DNA of 5,221 nt from an uncultured Bacteroidota bacterium. GTDB taxonomy: Bacteria > Bacteroidota > Bacteroidia > Flavobacteriales > Schleiferiaceae. How positions within the stretch are numbered: position 1 is the stretch's first letter; each line of letters begins with the position of its first letter. Under the pieces are notes generated by a model that was given only the letters and a program-made list of their open reading frames with translations, had not been told where the DNA came from and searched no databases. The position numbers were made by a program, and so were the translations under genes. Where the stretch lies: contig CAJXMS010000172.1 of NCBI GenBank assembly GCA_913056475.1, forward strand, positions 1 through 5,221, written 5' to 3'. Below are positions 1 through 5,221 of the stretch, in pieces.

Positions 1-20
1 CTCAGCCTACGCACTTGCCT

Positions 21-36
21 CACCGGTTACCCGGTG
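21..36. repeat. Short perfect hairpin at the left edge
   Basis: CACCGG (21-26) and CCGGTG (31-36) form a perfect 6-base stem around the 4-base loop TTAC. It lies in non-coding DNA with no gene visible on either strand up to the window edge. Its role is unknown; it might belong to the 3' end of a gene outside the window. Confidence 0.3.
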
Positions 37-64
37 CAACGATTTAACAGTTCAACCATTCACC
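33..64. repeat. Degenerate 8-base tandem units
   Basis: Four consecutive 8-mers share a pattern ending in AAC or ACC: GGTGCAAC, GATTTAAC, AGTTCAAC and CATTCACC. Loose repeats of the type TTTAACAATTCAAC are, as I recall, common between genes in some Bacteroidota. The match is imperfect and could be chance. The 10-base palindrome TTAGATCTAA follows at 65-74. Confidence 0.25.
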
Positions 65-118
65 TTAGATCTAAACTTCTGGGAAACAAGCTCATTCTGC
101 GGAACCGGTCGGCCACCA

Positions 119-148
119 GCCTGCCGGAAGCACATTTGGCCGGCAGGC
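119..148 (-). terminator. GC-rich hairpin just after the operon's last stop codon
   Basis: A perfect 9-base inverted repeat, GCCTGCCGG (119-127) and CCGGCAGGC (140-148), with a 12-base loop, begins 14 bases beyond the methyltransferase stop. The position suits a 3'-end structure for the operon: a terminator or a stem protecting the messenger. No T-run follows on the minus strand, so it is not a classical intrinsic terminator. Confidence 0.45.
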
Positions 149-162
149 CCAGCCGCACGCCC

Positions 163-933
163 CTAGCGGGAGCAGACGTAGAGCACCTCTCCGGGCATGA
201 GGGCGTAGCGCCGGAATTCCTCGGCAGGTAAGGTTTCGGAATAATTAACGGGCGTCACTTGAAAGCCGGCTTCCCGGAGCCGTTCGGGGTAGTCGCGGCC
301 GTACACGCGGACGTGATCGTACTGGCCAAAACGGCGGATGCGCTCTTCGGGATCGGTGATGCTGGGATCTTCATCGGTCTCTTCCCGGCCGGGTTCAAAG
401 GGCACCTGCATGATGGCCAAGCCTCCGGGCTTGAGGACCCGGCATAGTTCCCGCATACACTGGCGATCGTCCTGTACGTGCTCCAGGACGTGGTTGCAAA
501 AGATGACGTCAAAGTGGGCATCTTCGTAAGGGATGTCGTGAATGTCCATCTGCACATCGGCGATGGGCGAGTCCAGGTCGGCGGTAGTGTAGTCCAGGTT
601 TTCTTGCCGGCGAAAAAGATCCAGAAAGCACTGTTCGGGGGCCACGTGGAGCATCCGCTGCGGTTTGGTGAAGAAGTCGCTATCGCGCTGCAGGTAGAGC
701 CAGAGCAGGCGGTGGCGTTCCAGCGAGAGGCTGGCGGGGGCGAGGGCATTGGGGCGCTGGCGCCCTTCGTAACCGTAAGGCAGCAACTTGCGGTAGCGCC
801 GGCCATCGATGGGGTCTTCAAAGCGATTGCCGCGGTAAAAAGCCGCCAACAAGGGGCGTACCCAGTAGCTGAGCCGGATCAGGGTTTGCCGGGGCAATGC
901 ATTTAGGGCCCAGGAAAAAAGGTTTTTGATCAT
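163..933 (-). CDS. Class I SAM-dependent methyltransferase (methyltransferase 11 type)
   Basis: A 256-residue soluble protein expected to transfer a methyl group from S-adenosylmethionine; the acceptor is unknown. The Rossmann-type domain covers about residues 92-180. Motif I is degenerate (LHVAPE at 95-100 replaces the usual glycine-rich loop), an acidic strand end follows (TADLDSP, 117-123), then FDVIFCNHVLEHV (141-153) and RVLKPGG (165-171). The C-terminal part has FGQYDHVRVYG (202-212), typical of the subfamily as I remember it. The N-terminal part (about 38-75) resembles a zinc-knuckle region of relatives, but the expected cysteines read DPID (40-43) and APAS (65-68). It is the last gene of the operon; its ATG overlaps the TGA of map by four bases (ATGA), and an AAGGAAG sits just upstream. 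The fold is a confident call; the substrate is not. Confidence 0.88.
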   Translation of the reverse strand: MIKNLFSWALNALPRQTLIRLSYWVRPLLAAFYRGNRFEDPIDGRRYRKLLPYGYEGRQRPNALAPASLSLERHRLLWLYLQRDSDFFTKPQRMLHVAPEQCFLDLFRRQENLDYTTADLDSPIADVQMDIHDIPYEDAHFDVIFCNHVLEHVQDDRQCMRELCRVLKPGGLAIMQVPFEPGREETDEDPSITDPEERIRRFGQYDHVRVYGRDYPERLREAGFQVTPVNYSETLPAEEFRRYALMPGEVLYVCSR

Positions 934-1715
934 GACTCTTCCTTGATTCCCAGCGCTTCGTAGATATAATCAAAAGTGGAGAGGATATCGGGTTCCCCAT
1001 TAACGATGGCCACGTCGTGCTCAAAGTGGGCAGCCGGTTTCCCATCTACGGTATTGATGGTCCAGCCGTCACTAAGCTGCTTAACCCGGTGGGTTCCCAT
1101 GGTGATCATAGGTTCAATGGCCAGGGTGAGGCCCTCTTTGAGCTTTTTACCGCGGCCTTGCCGACCAAAATTGGGCACCTGCGGATCCTCGTGCATGGTG
1201 GTGCCGATGCCGTGGCCCACCAACTCGCGCACTACGCCGTAGCCATGGCTTTCGGCGTGCTGCTGGATGGCGTAGCTCACATCGCCCAGGCGGTTGCCCG
1301 CCCGCATTTGTTTGATGCCTTTGTAAAGCGCCTCTTTGGTCACCCGCAAGAGCTGACGCGTATCCGCATCCACCTCACCAACTTCATAGGTATAAGCATG
1401 GTCGCCATAATAACCGTCCAGCAGGGCTCCGCAATCCACGCTTACGATATCCCCTTCATGGAGAGGTTCGCTGATGGGTAGGCCGTGGACCACCGTCTCA
1501 TTCCGCGAGATCAGGAGCGTACTGGGGCAGTCGTAGAGGCCCAGAAAGCCAGGTGCAGCGCCCTGGTCCCGGATGTATTCTTCCGCCATTTTGTCGAGCT
1601 TGACGGGACTGGCCCCGGGCTTAATCTCGGCGGCCAGCATGCCCAGGGTACGGCTCACCACCTGGGCGGCGGCGCGTAATTTTTCTATTTCTTCCGGTGT
1701 TTTGTATTTGATCAT
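930..1715 (-). CDS. map: Type I methionyl aminopeptidase
   Basis: A cytosolic dinuclear metalloprotease that removes the initiator methionine from new proteins whose second residue is small. The 261 residues match the usual length of bacterial type I enzymes (264 in E. coli). All pita-bread-fold metal ligands can be placed by comparison with the E. coli enzyme: D94 (SVDCG), D105 (GYYGDH), H168 (LVGHGIG), E201 (AIEPM) and E232 (FEHD). The substrate-contacting H77 (VVHGLP) and H175 (MHEDP) are also present. There is no N-terminal zinc-finger or linker extension, so this is the short bacterial form. The start MIKYKTPEEIEKLR matches the wording common in Bacteroidota homologues. It lies 6 bases after the HAD gene and overlaps the methyltransferase by four bases, so it is probably co-transcribed and translationally coupled downstream. 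Confidence 0.98.
   Translation of the reverse strand: MIKYKTPEEIEKLRAAAQVVSRTLGMLAAEIKPGASPVKLDKMAEEYIRDQGAAPGFLGLYDCPSTLLISRNETVVHGLPISEPLHEGDIVSVDCGALLDGYYGDHAYTYEVGEVDADTRQLLRVTKEALYKGIKQMRAGNRLGDVSYAIQQHAESHGYGVVRELVGHGIGTTMHEDPQVPNFGRQGRGKKLKEGLTLAIEPMITMGTHRVKQLSDGWTINTVDGKPAAHFEHDVAIVNGEPDILSTFDYIYEALGIKEES
938..944 (-). promoter_or_regulatory. Shine-Dalgarno-like AAGGAAG before the methyltransferase
   Basis: On the minus strand AAGGAAG lies 4 bases before the methyltransferase ATG, inside the last codons of map (Lys-Glu-Glu). It is the only good purine-rich ribosome-binding-like site among the starts in this window. It supports the chosen start at 933, although it could simply reflect the coding sequence of the map tail, since this phylum seldom uses such sites. 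Confidence 0.35.
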
Positions 1716-1721
1716 ACGCGT

Positions 1722-2132
1722 TTACAATCGGAAAAGGCCTTTGCGCCGCTTTTTCGGAGGTTGTGGCGGCGCCTCTTGCCCGGCTATTTGTTGATAAATT
1801 TCGCCCCAGCCCGGCAATCCGCCCAGGCTGCGGTCATCGATGAAAAGGTCCGCATGGATCTTGCGGCTCGCCTCTTTTTCGGAAAAAACTTCCCCGGGGA
1901 AGCTGGCGTTCACGGCGTAAAATTCCACCCCGTTTTCCCGGCAAAAGGCCACTGCTTCGTCCAGCTTATCACCACAGCGATAAGTCCATAGAATGAGCCG
2001 GTGGCCGTCATTCTGGAGCCGTTTGAGGGTATCAAAGGCAAAGATGAGGGGCTTGCCAATTTTGGGATAGGCATCCTCCACGATGGTCCCGTCGAAGTCG
2101 ACGGCAATTATTTTAGCATCCGGATTGATCAT
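1722..2132 (-). CDS. Small HAD-superfamily phosphatase, BT0820-like
   Basis: A 136-residue HAD-fold protein, probably a cytosolic phosphohydrolase of unknown substrate. Motif I is DFDGT at 12-16, giving the nucleophile D12 and acid/base D14. Motif II is the threonine of LILWTYR (T50). K91 (SRKIH) may serve as motif III, and motif IV is FIDDRS with the metal-binding D99/D100. The short insert between motifs fits a capless HAD domain, so the active site should be open. The last 15 residues are proline-rich and then strongly basic (PPQPPKKRRKGLFRL), which looks disordered. The ATG overlaps the gpmI TGA by four bases and map follows after 6 bases. Small Bacteroidota HAD proteins of this kind are usually annotated as BT0820-family phosphatases; I make that assignment from memory of the motif spacing. 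Confidence 0.85.
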   Translation of the reverse strand: MINPDAKIIAVDFDGTIVEDAYPKIGKPLIFAFDTLKRLQNDGHRLILWTYRCGDKLDEAVAFCRENGVEFYAVNASFPGEVFSEKEASRKIHADLFIDDRSLGGLPGWGEIYQQIAGQEAPPQPPKKRRKGLFRL

Positions 2133-3667
2133 GGCAGCAGGGATTTTCCGGTCATTTCTACCGGCTGTTCTTCTTGCATTATCTTCAGGAGGGAAGGGGC
2201 CACATCGCCCAGCACACCATTGCGCAAGGCCCGGTTAGGGTCCAGCCCTTTCCCTACCCAAAAGCAAGGCACCGGCTGCGTGGTATGGGCGGTATGGGGG
2301 CTGCCGTCGGCATTGCGCATACAGTCCGCATTACCATGGTCGGCCAGGATAATAAACTGGTAGTCGGCGGCCAGTCCGGCCTCCACCACGGCCTGGGTGC
2401 ACTGGTCTACCGTTTCGCAAGCCTTTATAGCGGCCGGCATATCGCCGGTATGGCCCACCATATCCGGATTGGCAAAGTTCAGGCAGATAAAGTCCGGCGC
2501 CTTTTCCCGGATGCGCTGGACGATGGCGTCCCGTACCTCGGGCGCGCTCATTTCGGGCTGGAGGTCGTAGGTCGCCACCTTAGGAGAAGGGATCAGCAGG
2601 CGGTCTTCCCCGGCAAAGGCTTCTTCCCTCCCGCCGGAAAAGAAAAAAGTCACGTGCGGATACTTTTCCGTTTCCGCTATACGCACCTGGCTGCGGCCGG
2701 CCTGGGCCAGCACCTCGCCCAGGGTATGGTTCAGGTTATCTTTGCCGTACACCACCTGGAGGTCTTTGAAAGTCTCATCGTAGCGGGTCAGGGTCACGAA
2801 ATGCAGCGGAAGCGGTTTCATATTCTCTTCTGGAAAAGCCTCCTGGCTCAGGGCCTGCGTAAGCTGTCGTGCCCGGTCGGTGCGGAAGTTAAAGTACACC
2901 ACCACATCACCTTCCGCCAGGGTGAGGGCTTCTTTGTTTAGGCCTTCCGGCCAAATGAGTTTCGGGCCCACGAATTCATCCGTCACCCCATCCTGATAAC
3001 TGGCAGTGATAGCGGCCTCACTGGTGGGGTGGGCTTCTCCCCGGCCGGACACCAGGAGGTCGTAGGCCTGGCGAATGCGTTCCCAGCGTTTGTCCCGGTC
3101 CATGGCGTAGTAGCGTCCTACGAGGGAAGCGATGCGGGCGGGTCGGTCTTGCAGGAAAGCTTCCAGGCGGGCCAGGTACGCTTTCCCGGCGTGGGGATCG
3201 GTATCGCGCCCGTCCATAAAAGCATGCACGAGCAGGTTTTCACAGCCGGCTTCCTGGGCGGCGGCTATCAGCCCTTCCAGGTGATAAATATGGGAATGCA
3301 CCCCGCCGTCTGACAGGAGCCCCATGAAGTGAACCTTTTTATTTTCCCGGCGGGCGTAAGCAAAGGCTTCCCGGAGCACCGGTTCCTGGGCCATGGTGCC
3401 CTCCTCCACGGCCTTGTGAAGCTTTACCAGGTCTTGGTACACCACCCGGCCGGCGCCCAGGTTCATGTGCCCCACTTCGCTGTTGCCCATTTGCCCTTCC
3501 GGCAGGCCCACGGCCAGGCCACTGGCCTCCAATTGGCCGTGGGGATAATCCCGGTAGAGGCTATCGACAAAGGGCGTATGGGCCTGATCTACAGCGCTCA
3601 CCTCTTGCTGGGCGGCCATTCCCCAGCCATCCAGGATAATGAGCGCGGCTTTTTGTTTTTGGGCCAT
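2129..3667 (-). CDS. gpmI: 2,3-bisphosphoglycerate-independent phosphoglycerate mutase
   Basis: Interconverts 3- and 2-phosphoglycerate in glycolysis and gluconeogenesis through a phosphoserine intermediate, using two Mn ions in an alkaline-phosphatase-like domain. With ATG at 3667 the product is 512 residues, the normal family length. Key positions, placed by comparison with the Bacillus enzyme: D13 (LDGWG), nucleophile S63 (GNSEVGH), DGRDT (152-156), GRYYAMDRD (184-192), FRTDRAR (261-267), K335 (EKYPH), D402 and H406 (NPDMVGHTG), D443 and H444 (ADHGNAD), H461. The frame stays open upstream to an ATG at 3901, but that would add 78 basic, low-complexity residues ahead of the conserved LILDGWG start. 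The chosen ATG fits the family and lies about 25 bases after a promoter-like TACCTTTG. It is the first gene of the four-gene cluster and overlaps the HAD gene by ATGA. Confidence 0.98.
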   Translation of the reverse strand: MAQKQKAALIILDGWGMAAQQEVSAVDQAHTPFVDSLYRDYPHGQLEASGLAVGLPEGQMGNSEVGHMNLGAGRVVYQDLVKLHKAVEEGTMAQEPVLREAFAYARRENKKVHFMGLLSDGGVHSHIYHLEGLIAAAQEAGCENLLVHAFMDGRDTDPHAGKAYLARLEAFLQDRPARIASLVGRYYAMDRDKRWERIRQAYDLLVSGRGEAHPTSEAAITASYQDGVTDEFVGPKLIWPEGLNKEALTLAEGDVVVYFNFRTDRARQLTQALSQEAFPEENMKPLPLHFVTLTRYDETFKDLQVVYGKDNLNHTLGEVLAQAGRSQVRIAETEKYPHVTFFFSGGREEAFAGEDRLLIPSPKVATYDLQPEMSAPEVRDAIVQRIREKAPDFICLNFANPDMVGHTGDMPAAIKACETVDQCTQAVVEAGLAADYQFIILADHGNADCMRNADGSPHTAHTTQPVPCFWVGKGLDPNRALRNGVLGDVAPSLLKIMQEEQPVEMTGKSLLP

Positions 3668-3691
3668 AGGGGATCTGCGATTTAAAGCCCG

Positions 3692-3699
3692 CAAAGGTA
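3692..3699 (-). promoter_or_regulatory. Bacteroidota-type -7 promoter element upstream of gpmI
   Basis: The minus strand reads TACCTTTG, a perfect match to the TAnnTTTG -7 consensus of the Bacteroidota primary sigma factor. It ends 24 bases before the gpmI ATG, so the transcript would start with a leader of roughly 15-20 bases. No TTG is found at the expected -33 distance, so the upstream half is weak or absent. Such an 8-mer occurs by chance every few kilobases; its position is what supports it. Confidence 0.55.
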
Positions 3700-3860
3700 G
3701 GGAAAGTGGCGCTGTTGTGCCGGGAGCGGGCCCCTGCTTCATTCCGCCCGGGGGACCGGCGCTTAAGTGGCTGAGCGGGTTGTAATTGCCCGGTGTCTTC
3801 CCGCTTCGGAAATACCGGAATGCAGCAAGCAGGGCCCTGGCGGGCAAATGAAGTATTTTC

Positions 3861-3877
3861 CGCCGGGCGGCCCGGCG
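3861..3877 (-). other. Very GC-rich hairpin between the dioxygenase and gpmI
   Basis: CGCCGGG (3861-3867) and CCCGGCG (3871-3877) form a perfect 7-base, all-G/C stem with a 3-base loop. It lies 125 bases past the dioxygenase stop and about 190 bases before the gpmI start. On the minus strand GAAAATACTT follows rather than a T-run. It may halt or protect the dioxygenase transcript, but the sequence does not decide this. Confidence 0.35.
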
Positions 3878-4002
3878 CCCTTTCATGGCTTGCAAGCGCA
3901 AAAGAAGCCGGGGGGAAGCGCGTTGTAGGCCGGAAATTTACCTTTGGCCCGTAGGGCTAAATAAGACAGCTGGTAAGGCAGGTTGCGGTCCAGCAGTTCT
4001 TT

Positions 4003-4533
4003 TTAGCCGGTGGTAAGGAGCTCCCCCTGATGGGTATCGTACTCCATTTCTTTGATCTGGAAGGACTGTGCCTGGGGGTCAAAAACCCGGCACCGATCGA
4101 TGGGGTTCATGTACAGATGGAGGGTCATAGCGCGTCCCGAGCCCACGTTGTGAAGGGAGTGATAGCCCATGTTATCATCCATGTAGCTGATATCGCCGGC
4201 TTCCATTTGGGAAGTTTCGACGGTTCGGAGCACTTGCTGGGCCTCCTGCCACTCCTGGCGGTGTTCGCGGATGCTGCCCTGAAGGGCGTACACCCAGCAT
4301 TCTTCGCCGCCGTGGCCGTGAATGGGGGTTTCCTGGCCGGCTTCCCAGCAGAGGAGGATGAGCTCATAATCATCGGTGCGGTCAATGCAGTTGCGGGTGT
4401 AATGTTCCTCGTCCCAGTGCATAAAAGGCTCAAAATCCGCGAGGGGCAGCTTCATGTCCTGGGCGATTTTAACATATTCGGGGCCAGAGCATTGAGGAAG
4501 TTGCTGACGGAGTTGATCCAAAGAAGTAATCAT
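4003..4533 (-). CDS. cdoA: Cysteine dioxygenase (type I, cupin)
   Basis: Non-haem iron enzyme that oxidises L-cysteine with O2 to cysteine sulfinate, in the cytosol. The 176-residue cupin aligns well with mammalian CDO: the three iron ligands are H72 and H74 (PIHGH) and H125 (GYHSLHN). Y45 and R47 (YTRN) match the substrate-contacting Tyr58/Arg60. T137, H139 and Y141 (TLHLY) match the Ser-His-Tyr triad, with Thr for Ser. C79 (EECWVY) falls exactly at rat Cys93, the partner of the Cys-Tyr thioether crosslink, and C148 matches Cys164. The Asp between the first two histidines of rat CDO is Gly here (HGH). No signal peptide or membrane segment is seen. It is divergent from a PLP decarboxylase, which suggests hypotaurine synthesis. 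No Shine-Dalgarno is visible before the ATG. Confidence 0.95.
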   Translation of the reverse strand: MITSLDQLRQQLPQCSGPEYVKIAQDMKLPLADFEPFMHWDEEHYTRNCIDRTDDYELILLCWEAGQETPIHGHGGEECWVYALQGSIREHRQEWQEAQQVLRTVETSQMEAGDISYMDDNMGYHSLHNVGSGRAMTLHLYMNPIDRCRVFDPQAQSFQIKEMEYDTHQGELLTTG

Positions 4534-4600
4534 AGAAAAGATGAACGTTTTGCGATAAAAAACCTTTATTTGCCCAAGAATTTTTTCCCGGGCCCTAAAA

Positions 4601-4634
4601 GCTTATTTCTTTTGCAAAATAAAGAAAAATAAGC
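4601..4634. promoter_or_regulatory. Large imperfect dyad centred on TTTTGCAAAA
   Basis: GCTTATTT (4601-4608) is perfectly complementary to AAATAAGC (4627-4634). After a 2-base bulge, CTTT (4609-4612) pairs with AAAG (4621-4624). The 10-base palindrome TTTTGCAAAA sits at 4610-4619. The dyad is 41 bases before the decarboxylase ATG and 67 before the dioxygenase ATG, a fitting place for a regulator serving both genes. Near-match -7 boxes of both strands lie inside it. Confidence 0.45.
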
Positions 4635-4640
4635 CAAAAC

Positions 4641-4651
4641 GGGAATTTCCC
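4641..4651. promoter_or_regulatory. Perfect 11-base inverted repeat GGGAATTTCCC
   Basis: GGGAA and TTCCC flank a single central T, 24 bases upstream of the decarboxylase start. It could be a small operator or part of a larger binding site with the dyad that ends 6 bases away. Palindromes of this length are not rare by chance. Confidence 0.3.
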
Positions 4652-4675
4652 CGGCATTTTATACGCCTCACAAAT

Positions 4676-5221
4676 ATGATTGATAAAGATCTCACGGCCT
4701 TTCAGCAACTGGCACAGCGCCTGCTACAGGCCGAAGAAGAAAACCCCGTAGTTCGCCCCGTACCGCCCGCGGAAGTGATGGACAAGCTTCAATTGGAGCT
4801 GGACGAAAAAGGGCTGGACGAAGCAAGCTGGCAAGCACAGCTGGAAGAGCTCATGCTGCATACCCCACGCACGGCCACGCGGGGCTTTTTTAACCAGCTT
4901 TTTGGCGGGCGCCACGGCAAGGCGGTAGTAGGCGAGCTCCTCTCTGTCCTGCTGAACAACAGCATGTACACCTATAAAGCGGGCGGGCCGATGATAGGCA
5001 TAGAGAAAGAGCTCCTCCGGCAAAGCGCCCGCCTGGTGGGCTATGATCCCAGCCAGGCCCAGGGCATGATGGCGCCCGGTGGTTCCATGACCAATTTAAT
5101 GGCCCTGCTGATGGCCCGGGATGCCTATCAGGAAAGTATTCCTCAGGAAGGGGTCAATCGCAAAATGACGCTCTACACCTCTACGGAATCTCATTACTCG
5201 GTACCCAAAAACGCCGCTTTT
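4676..5221 (+). CDS. Group II PLP-dependent decarboxylase, N-terminal part; likely cysteine sulfinate decarboxylase
   Basis: The reading frame is open from ATG at 4676 to the window edge (182 complete codons); the family is usually about 450-520 residues, so more than half lies outside. The visible part fits the glutamate / cysteine sulfinate / aromatic-amino-acid decarboxylase family: TPRTATRGFFNQLFGG (63-78), LLNNSMYTYKAGGPMIGIEK (92-111), GMMAPGGSMTNLMALLMARD (130-149), which includes the PLP-phosphate-binding Gly-Gly-Ser, and SESHYSVPK with H173, the histidine that stacks on the PLP ring. The Schiff-base lysine is not in view. Family membership is read directly; cysteine sulfinate as substrate is inferred from the divergent cysteine dioxygenase. 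Glutamate or aspartate decarboxylase remain possible. The protein appears cytosolic. The start is the first ATG after a non-coding AT-rich spacer; no Shine-Dalgarno is seen. Confidence 0.9.
   Translation, partial: MIDKDLTAFQQLAQRLLQAEEENPVVRPVPPAEVMDKLQLELDEKGLDEASWQAQLEELMLHTPRTATRGFFNQLFGGRHGKAVVGELLSVLLNNSMYTYKAGGPMIGIEKELLRQSARLVGYDPSQAQGMMAPGGSMTNLMALLMARDAYQESIPQEGVNRKMTLYTSTESHYSVPKNAAF

Larger units (their letters stand above)
163..3667 (-). other. Probable four-gene operon gpmI - HAD - map - methyltransferase
   Basis: All four genes run on the minus strand. The junctions are a TCAT overlap at 2129-2132 (ATGA on the coding strand), a 6-base gap at 1716-1721, and a second ATGA overlap at 930-933. 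There is no room for internal terminators, so one transcript from the gpmI promoter is the simplest reading, with translational coupling at the two overlaps. Functionally the genes are mixed: glycolysis, an unknown phosphatase, N-terminal methionine removal and an unknown methylation. Confidence 0.8.
3668..4002. other. Intergenic region between cysteine dioxygenase and gpmI (335 bases)
   Basis: No gene is supported here. It holds the gpmI -7 element and a GC-rich hairpin. Two frames are open on the minus strand but carry no recognisable domain. One is the upstream extension of gpmI as far as 3901, which is Arg- and Pro-rich. The other is a 39-codon continuation of the dioxygenase frame beyond its TAA, ending with TGA at 3883-3885. 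No clear intrinsic terminator for the dioxygenase (stem followed by a T-run on the minus strand) was found. Confidence 0.6.
4534..4675. promoter_or_regulatory. Divergent AT-rich control region of the dioxygenase/decarboxylase pair
   Basis: This 142-base spacer separates two genes that point away from each other, so it must carry both promoters or lie next to them. It is clearly more AT-rich than the genes around it and contains two inverted repeats. No perfect TAnnTTTG box is present on either strand. The nearest are TTATTTTG on the minus strand (4614-4621) and TTCTTTTG on the plus strand (4607-4614), each with one mismatch and overlapping inside the large dyad. Confidence 0.65.

Noticed and set aside
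478..906. 142-codon plus-strand open frame opposite the methyltransferase
   Set aside because: It is antisense to a well-supported gene and has no recognisable motifs.
1017..1481. 154-codon plus-strand open frame opposite map
   Set aside because: It is antisense to the complete aminopeptidase gene and shows no family features.
2174..2941. 255-codon plus-strand open frame opposite gpmI
   Set aside because: It lies wholly antisense to a conserved enzyme with intact catalytic motifs; long mirror frames are common in GC-rich genes, and the product has no recognisable domain.
3668..3901. N-terminal extension of gpmI to an ATG at 3901
   Set aside because: It would add 78 Arg/Pro-rich residues before the conserved LILDGWG start, exceed the family length and lie upstream of the likely promoter.
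3940..3947. TACCTTTG on the plus strand, a perfect -7 promoter match
   Set aside because: It would drive transcription antisense to the dioxygenase; no TTG lies at the right distance and no gene follows. A chance match is likely at this motif frequency.
3885..4016. 43-codon plus-strand small open frame
   Set aside because: It has basic, Cys-rich, low-information content, no ribosome-binding site and no similarity I recognise, and it overlaps the dioxygenase end.
4030..4632. 200-codon plus-strand open frame opposite cysteine dioxygenase
   Set aside because: It is the antisense image of the dioxygenase with a tail running through the AT-rich spacer, and shows no domain or start signal.
4724..5023. 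99-codon minus-strand open frame opposite the decarboxylase
   Set aside because: The plus-strand frame here carries clear group II decarboxylase motifs, so this is a shadow.

Overview
The window looks like chromosomal DNA from a fairly GC-rich member of the Bacteroidota. The clues are the Bacteroidota-style wording of the methionyl aminopeptidase N-terminus, a small BT0820-like HAD phosphatase, a methyltransferase subfamily I know mainly from that phylum, the near absence of Shine-Dalgarno sequences, and a TAnnTTTG-type promoter element ahead of gpmI. I cannot name a genus; a Saprospiria- or Cytophagia-like lineage is only a guess from base composition.

From left to right: bases 1-162 are non-coding, with short degenerate repeats and two hairpins. 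Bases 163-3667 hold four minus-strand genes packed as one likely operon. Read in the direction of transcription they are gpmI (phosphoglycerate mutase), a HAD-family phosphatase, map (methionine aminopeptidase) and a class I SAM-dependent methyltransferase. Junctions are ATGA overlaps or a 6-base gap. Bases 3668-4002 are a 335-base gap with a GC-rich hairpin and the gpmI promoter candidate. Bases 4003-4533 encode a cysteine dioxygenase on the minus strand. A 142-base AT-rich divergent spacer with two inverted repeats follows. From 4676 to the right edge runs the first 182 codons of a plus-strand group II PLP-dependent decarboxylase.

The most interesting part is the divergent pair on the right. 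Cysteine dioxygenase makes cysteine sulfinate. Group II decarboxylases include cysteine sulfinate decarboxylase, which turns that product into hypotaurine. Together the two genes read as a compact hypotaurine/taurine module. The dioxygenase also carries the Cys and Tyr positions that form the thioether cofactor in mammalian enzymes. In the operon, the methyltransferase appears to have lost all four cysteines of an N-terminal zinc-knuckle that I remember in its relatives. No mobile element, CRISPR array, tRNA or rRNA was seen.
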